IMG/VR virus record: IMGVR_UViG_3300027963_000024
Span: 1-33,529 of that record
Direction: 5' to 3' (one strand)
Origin: a virus
Length of the DNA stretch: 33,529 nucleotides
In this document: piece by piece, positions 30,384-33,529 of the stretch
Position numbering within the stretch: the stretch's first letter is position 1
Layout: every line of letters starts with the position of its first letter
Notes under the pieces: generated by a model
Databases searched by the model: none
What the model saw: only the letters and a program-made list of their open reading frames with translations
What the model was told of the DNA's origin: nothing
Program-made: the position numbers and the translations under genes

Positions 30384-30544
30384 TTGTCTTTTTCCCTTTG
30401 TTGCTGTTCCACTTGCCGTCTGAGCTTCTCTACTTTTTCCACTTGCGCATTGACCTCATGCTTTGCTTCCAAGATATCGAGGTACAACATTGCACCAAGC
30501 GGCAGGATGAACGCTGCAAACACAACCAAAAGAATCGCAGCCAC
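30380..30544 (-). CDS. Small membrane protein with cytosolic or periplasmic coiled coil
   Basis: I choose the GTG at 30544, which shares a base with the upstream stop (TAGTG) and has a GGGGGA site before it. An upstream ATG at 30667 would overlap the previous gene by 124 bases. The 54-residue product is a membrane helix (AAILLVVFAAFILPLGAMLY, 2-21) and then a charged coiled coil (HEVNAQVEKVEKLRRQVEQQ). This is i-spanin-like in design, and the next gene is a lipoprotein. A second spanin-like pair is possible but unproven. Confidence 0.55.
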   Translation of the reverse strand: MAAILLVVFAAFILPLGAMLYLDILEAKHEVNAQVEKVEKLRRQVEQQQREKDK

Positions 30545-31242
30545 TATGTCTTCCCCCACCGATTTATCAGCAGGAGCCACAGCCATAGGTAGAGGAGGAA
30601 TAGGGTAGTCACTACTACTGCTGCCAACTTTGCTTGTAGGTTTCTTTCCTCTTGCCTGAGTTGCCATGCCTCTTGCCTTTTTGTTGCCTCTTGTTTCAGT
30701 CTTGCTTTTTCCTGTTCCTCTGCAATTACTTCTCTCATCTTGAAAACCTCGCTGTACAAGGCACCCATGCCCGGGGTCTGGTACACCATGATCTCTCTGA
30801 TCTCAACCTCAAGCTCAGACATCTGCTGCAAGGCAAGCACTCTGTTCATGGCCGCGATGTTGTGGTTCTGATCTGGGTCGTAGACTGTCTTGCTCTGCTC
30901 CTCTTCAAGTCTGATCTTGGCCGCTAGCTTTTCTTGAAGCGTGAAAAACTCGCTGATATGTTTGACAATATCTGCTTTGATTTTTGTCTCATCAACAGCA
31001 ACATACTTAGACTTATTCTTTGAACGTGCAGCCACAGGAGGTGGCTTTGCAGGCTTACTTTTTCCCTTGAAAAATGCAATGATTGGGCCAAGGAACCCGT
31101 GTACTTCTTGAGCAATGCCAGCAGCTTGGTCATACGTTTCCTTTATTTCGACAAAAGATTCTTTTGCCTGCTTGTAAAGCTCGCACCCTTCTCGGATGTT
31201 CTTCACCAAGGCTACAGCGGCCAGTGCAATGGTGAGCGGCAT
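30544..31242 (-). CDS. Membrane-anchored helical protein, unknown function
   Basis: The 232-residue protein begins PLTIALAAVALVKNIREGCEL, a hydrophobic amphipathic helix, then FFKGKSKPAKPPP. A long charged helical region contains SELEVEIREIMVYQTPGMGAL, a block I have seen in environmental podoviruses. The C-terminal membrane helix is AAVVVTTLFLLYLWLWLLLI (207-226). It lies between tail and lysis genes. Membrane remodelling or lysis control may be guessed; no family function is known. Confidence 0.6.
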   Translation of the reverse strand: MPLTIALAAVALVKNIREGCELYKQAKESFVEIKETYDQAAGIAQEVHGFLGPIIAFFKGKSKPAKPPPVAARSKNKSKYVAVDETKIKADIVKHISEFFTLQEKLAAKIRLEEEQSKTVYDPDQNHNIAAMNRVLALQQMSELEVEIREIMVYQTPGMGALYSEVFKMREVIAEEQEKARLKQEATKRQEAWQLRQEERNLQAKLAAVVVTTLFLLYLWLWLLLINRWGKT

Positions 31243-31248
31243 GATGCA

Positions 31249-31404
31249 TCACAGCTTCAGCACCAACGTCATCAACATGCCAATGATGGCGGCGCAGCTG
31301 CCGATCAGAATCTGCTCAATGCGCTTGAGCCGAGCGTTGATACTGTCGTAGCGAAACTCGCAGACCTGTTCGTGCGTATCCAGTCGGGCTTCTGTTGGTG
31401 TCAT
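31249..31404 (-). CDS. 51-residue membrane protein next to lysis cassette
   Basis: An ATG at 31404 overlaps the preceding stop (ATGA). The product, MTPTEARLDTHEQVCEFRY..., has a short charged helix (INARLKRIEQIL) and a C-terminal membrane helix (GSCAAIIGMLMTLVLKL). This layout is common in small phage proteins near holins and may be an accessory holin-like or stator component. Too short for certainty. Confidence 0.6.
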   Translation of the reverse strand: MTPTEARLDTHEQVCEFRYDSINARLKRIEQILIGSCAAIIGMLMTLVLKL

Positions 31405-31874
31405 GCTGGCCATCCTTGTGCAGTCACCACAGCAATCAAAGCAGGCACATCAGCAGCGCCAGCAATGGCAGTCACAAGCCTTGTGCATTCGGTAATTACC
31501 GCTGCCCTGTAAGTTACAGTGTCAGCAGAAATAGCCACATTGCGCTCTACCTTGCGGATCACCATCCAGTCAGACTGAAACAACAGCTTGTTGGCGGTGT
31601 CTTTAACTGTGGCAGTCCACTGGTGTTTGAGTCCATGCTGTGTGTATGGGTCACCTTGTTCGGGCGTGACTGTGATGTCTTCCAATTGTTTGGGATTGTC
31701 TACACCCCAATAGAAGCGGTCATCGTATGTGACTTGTGTATCTGCCACCTCTGTGATGCCAACAGCGTTCTTCTCTGCAATAGAGGTAAGACGTAGCCAG
31801 TTGGCAGGGTATGACGTTCCATCTATCTGAAAGGGTGTGTCAAGTGGTAATGGATTGCCGTTGAGTAAAAACAT
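31401..31874 (-). CDS. Tail-associated protein downstream of spike (fibre assembly-like)
   Basis: The 157-residue protein starts MFLLNGNPLPLDTPFQIDGTSYPANWLRLTS split here for reading as two blocks around residue 20, a pattern seen in small proteins that follow tail fibre genes. ITEVADTQVTYDDRFYWG and SDWMVIRKVERNVAIS are its other conserved segments. Such proteins resemble fibre chaperone or tail accessory families (DUF4376-type, recalled, not proven). GAGG lies 6 bases before the ATG. It starts 3 bases after the spike stop. Confidence 0.6.
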   Translation of the reverse strand: MFLLNGNPLPLDTPFQIDGTSYPANWLRLTSIAEKNAVGITEVADTQVTYDDRFYWGVDNPKQLEDITVTPEQGDPYTQHGLKHQWTATVKDTANKLLFQSDWMVIRKVERNVAISADTVTYRAAVITECTRLVTAIAGAADVPALIAVVTAQGWPA

Positions 31875-31877
31875 GTG

Positions 31878-33529
31878 TTACCTCGCTAAAGAATTTTTGA
31901 ATGGGTTTTCGGCAAAACAAGCGTAGATGTATGTACCACCGCTGGCATTCCACTCGGCATAAGAGCCACGCAGCTTAAAGCCATTAGACAAAATATCCAT
32001 ACCGTTTGCAGCACTGCCTTCTGCATTAGCTAAGTTAGGATAAATTTCTGTTTGTGTTGCGTTGATTGGTTCACGAGCAGTATCAATAATTCGCCAAGAC
32101 GCAACAGCGTCTGTTCTTTTGAACATCACAAATCTTGGCCGAAACCCTGTGAACACAAAAGGCCCATCGGTACTTAAATTGCCTGTGTAGCTGCCGAACT
32201 TGGAGTAGCCTGCGACTTCGCTGAAGCAGTAGGCGACATAAGTTCCTGTATTTGCGTTTGTTTCAGAACTTGTACCAACACTAAAAACAGTTGATGTTGG
32301 TGTTGTGCTGTTCCAAATCGCTGTATCTGTATTTGATGCGTTTGTAAGATTTAACAGTACACGATTAGCAGCACCAAGTGATATGTGGTAAACCATCCAG
32401 TTTTCAGTACCGCCACCATTTCTGCGTTTAACAATAATCATCTTAGGTGCAACACCCAAACCATGACCCACAGTAGCGTTAGCACCTGTGCCTGTATAAG
32501 TCACCACGCTAAACCCAGCAGTGGCATTTGCTCTTACTTGCGCTGAAATAGAGCCGCTGGTGTTGGTTACTGTTGAGCCGCCAGCGTTCCATTGCCAAGC
32601 AACATAGGTAGCCGCACTGGTGTTCATCTGAGCCAGCGCACCAACAGTAAATCCTGTACTACCAAATGCAGTTAAGCCTGTTGTTTCTGTTGTCTCTGCC
32701 GTTGTTGTGTTGCTCTCCAATTGTTTTTGCACACCACGCACAGCGTCATATAACGCATGGTCAGTAGCCGCAGATCTAGACTTTACCCATACCCAATCAG
32801 GCTGGAATGATGCGCTACCAACTGTGTTTGCAACAGTTAACGCTGACCCTGTGCCTGTGTAAGTCGTAGCCGCCATGTAACTAGCACCATTGCTAATAGT
32901 AGGTGTTGGTAGGTTCTGCGTGTTCAGTGCAACAAAACCTGTGGGCGGGGTGTAGCTAAACGGGCGTTGACCAAAGTTGATTGCGTACTGAGGGTTTGTT
33001 CCACCACCTGAACCAACTGCCGCATACTTTGTTCCAGAAAAACCTGTGATTGCACCTTGGCTTGTATTGTTTTTATAAAACGTGATGCTTCCTGCATCCG
33101 CATCATAAGCAACGCCAATAATGTCGTTTGTAGTGTAGGTCGCTCCATATGCAGTACCTGAATTGTTGGTGTATTTGTTGCCGCTACTTTGATATGAAAG
33201 CTCACCAGACACACCCCCAAGACCAAAACTTGCTGAAGGAGCAGTTCCATCACCGATGCCAATATTGCCAGCACCACCAATAGCAGTAACCAAAACTTCC
33301 CAATACCATTTTCCTGTTGACATACCAACACTGCCAAGAATTTTTCCATAAGTTGTGGTTGAGCCAACAGAAGTAGCAAGATTGCCGTCTGTAATTGTTG
33401 TTGTGCCACCACCAGATACATTGACTGGATTAAACACAGAGTAATTACCTCTCCCATTGCCACCATCGGCATAAGGTGTAGGCGAGTCCAGCATGGAGTC
33501 ATACGTCACACCAGCAGTGATGCTGATGA
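31878..33529 (-). CDS. Tail spike/fibre protein, C-terminal part (SPRY and three repeat domains)
   Basis: This is the 3' part of the junction-spanning gene that begins at 857; the GTG at 33509 is not its start. In full-length numbering an SPRY-like domain lies at about 280-415 (GKWYWEVLVTA, NIGIGDG, IIGVAYDADAGSITFYKNN). Three tandem repeats follow at about 460-565, 580-685 and 686-793. Each has a P-x-[WMF]-[VI]-x-[VIF]-K-R/S strand (FQPDWVWVKSR, VAPKMIIVKRR, FRPRFVMFKRT) and a closing TYVAWQW/TYVAYCF/TYIYACF strand. They look like the DUF7483 type of phage tail repeats. The whole is a receptor-binding candidate. Confidence 0.85.
   Translation of the reverse strand, partial: ISITAGVTYDSMLDSPTPYADGGNGRGNYSVFNPVNVSGGGTTTITDGNLATSVGSTTTYGKILGSVGMSTGKWYWEVLVTAIGGAGNIGIGDGTAPSASFGLGGVSGELSYQSSGNKYTNNSGTAYGATYTTNDIIGVAYDADAGSITFYKNNTSQGAITGFSGTKYAAVGSGGGTNPQYAINFGQRPFSYTPPTGFVALNTQNLPTPTISNGASYMAATTYTGTGSALTVANTVGSASFQPDWVWVKSRSAATDHALYDAVRGVQKQLESNTTTAETTETTGLTAFGSTGFTVGALAQMNTSAATYVAWQWNAGGSTVTNTSGSISAQVRANATAGFSVVTYTGTGANATVGHGLGVAPKMIIVKRRNGGGTENWMVYHISLGAANRVLLNLTNASNTDTAIWNSTTPTSTVFSVGTSSETNANTGTYVAYCFSEVAGYSKFGSYTGNLSTDGPFVFTGFRPRFVMFKRTDAVASWRIIDTAREPINATQTEIYPNLANAEGSAANGMDILSNGFKLRGSYAEWNASGGTYIYACFAENPFKNSLAR
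33403..33529. repeat. Terminal direct repeat (right copy)
   Basis: This is the exact second copy of bases 1-127. Removing one copy gives the unit genome. Any gene call ending or starting here is an artefact of where the circle was cut. Confidence 0.95.

Noticed and set aside
30545-30667. Upstream ATG at 30667 for the small coiled-coil membrane protein (95 residues)
   Set aside because: It would overlap the preceding gene by 124 bases and lacks a properly spaced ribosome site; the GTG at 30544 has both a site and the TAGTG coupling. Not fully excluded.
32924-33502. 192-codon minus-strand frame overlapping the tail spike gene
   Set aside because: Low-complexity Leu/Gln product in a shifted frame of the real spike gene; its end coincides with the contig cut.
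33507-33509. GTG as the start of a 543-residue tail gene
   Set aside because: The frame continues across the circular junction to an ATG at 857 that is coupled to the upstream fibre gene.
1-33529. tRNA genes, CRISPR arrays, insertion sequences and a diversity-generating retroelement (BPP-1 relatives carry one)
   Set aside because: No cloverleaf with a TTCGANTC-type arm, no regularly spaced repeats, no transposase and no reverse transcriptase or template/variable repeat pair were seen.

Overview
The window is a nearly complete double-stranded DNA tailed phage genome of the short-tailed (podovirus) type. A 127-base direct repeat joins the two ends (1-127 equals 33403-33529), so the contig closes into a circle of 33,402 bp. 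The gene set has a T7/BPP-1-like virion plan: portal, scaffold, capsid, tail tubular proteins A and B, three internal ejection proteins and a T7-type tail fibre. There is no phage RNA polymerase, DNA polymerase, helicase or primase. The replication initiator gene contains two perfect bacterial DnaA boxes, so the phage probably uses a bacterial host's replisome and RNA polymerase. A proteobacterial host is plausible (spanin-type lysis, strong Shine-Dalgarno sites), but the sequence does not name it.

Layout. Nearly everything lies on one long minus-strand block. It starts at about 24.8 kb, runs left to position 1, crosses the circular junction and continues from 33.4 kb down to 28.95 kb. In order it encodes: a ribbon-helix-helix regulator, a RuvC-like resolvase, several small proteins, a winged-helix replication initiator with an origin-like cluster inside its gene, and an SSB-like protein (24.8-21.5 kb); terminase small subunit, three small proteins and terminase large subunit (21.5-18.8 kb); a cupin, two coiled-coil proteins, portal and head-assembly proteins, scaffold, capsid and a probable decoration protein (18.7-12.8 kb); tail tubular proteins and ejection proteins (12.7-2.6 kb); two tail fibre/spike genes (2.5 kb to 31.9 kb across the junction); and a lysis cassette with small membrane proteins, a Cys-rich lipoprotein, holin, Rz with nested Rz1, and an M15 endolysin (31.9-28.95 kb).

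The only plus-strand block (24.97-28.95 kb) diverges from the regulator. It encodes a small serine recombinase, several unknown proteins, a YqaJ-type exonuclease and a RecT-type annealing protein. It meets the endolysin gene stop-to-stop with no gap.

How it works together. The divergent region at 24.77-24.97 kb looks like the control centre. It holds a 10-bp perfect inverted repeat in front of the regulator gene and a tandem 8-bp box motif just behind a candidate plus-strand promoter. The same tandem box motif recurs at 18.75 kb in front of the structural block, which suggests one regulator linking early and late transcription. Terminators bracket the scaffold/capsid boundary and the end of the capsid-decoration pair, as T7 isolates its capsid gene. 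Most genes overlap by ATGA-type junctions, so translation is probably coupled along the operons.
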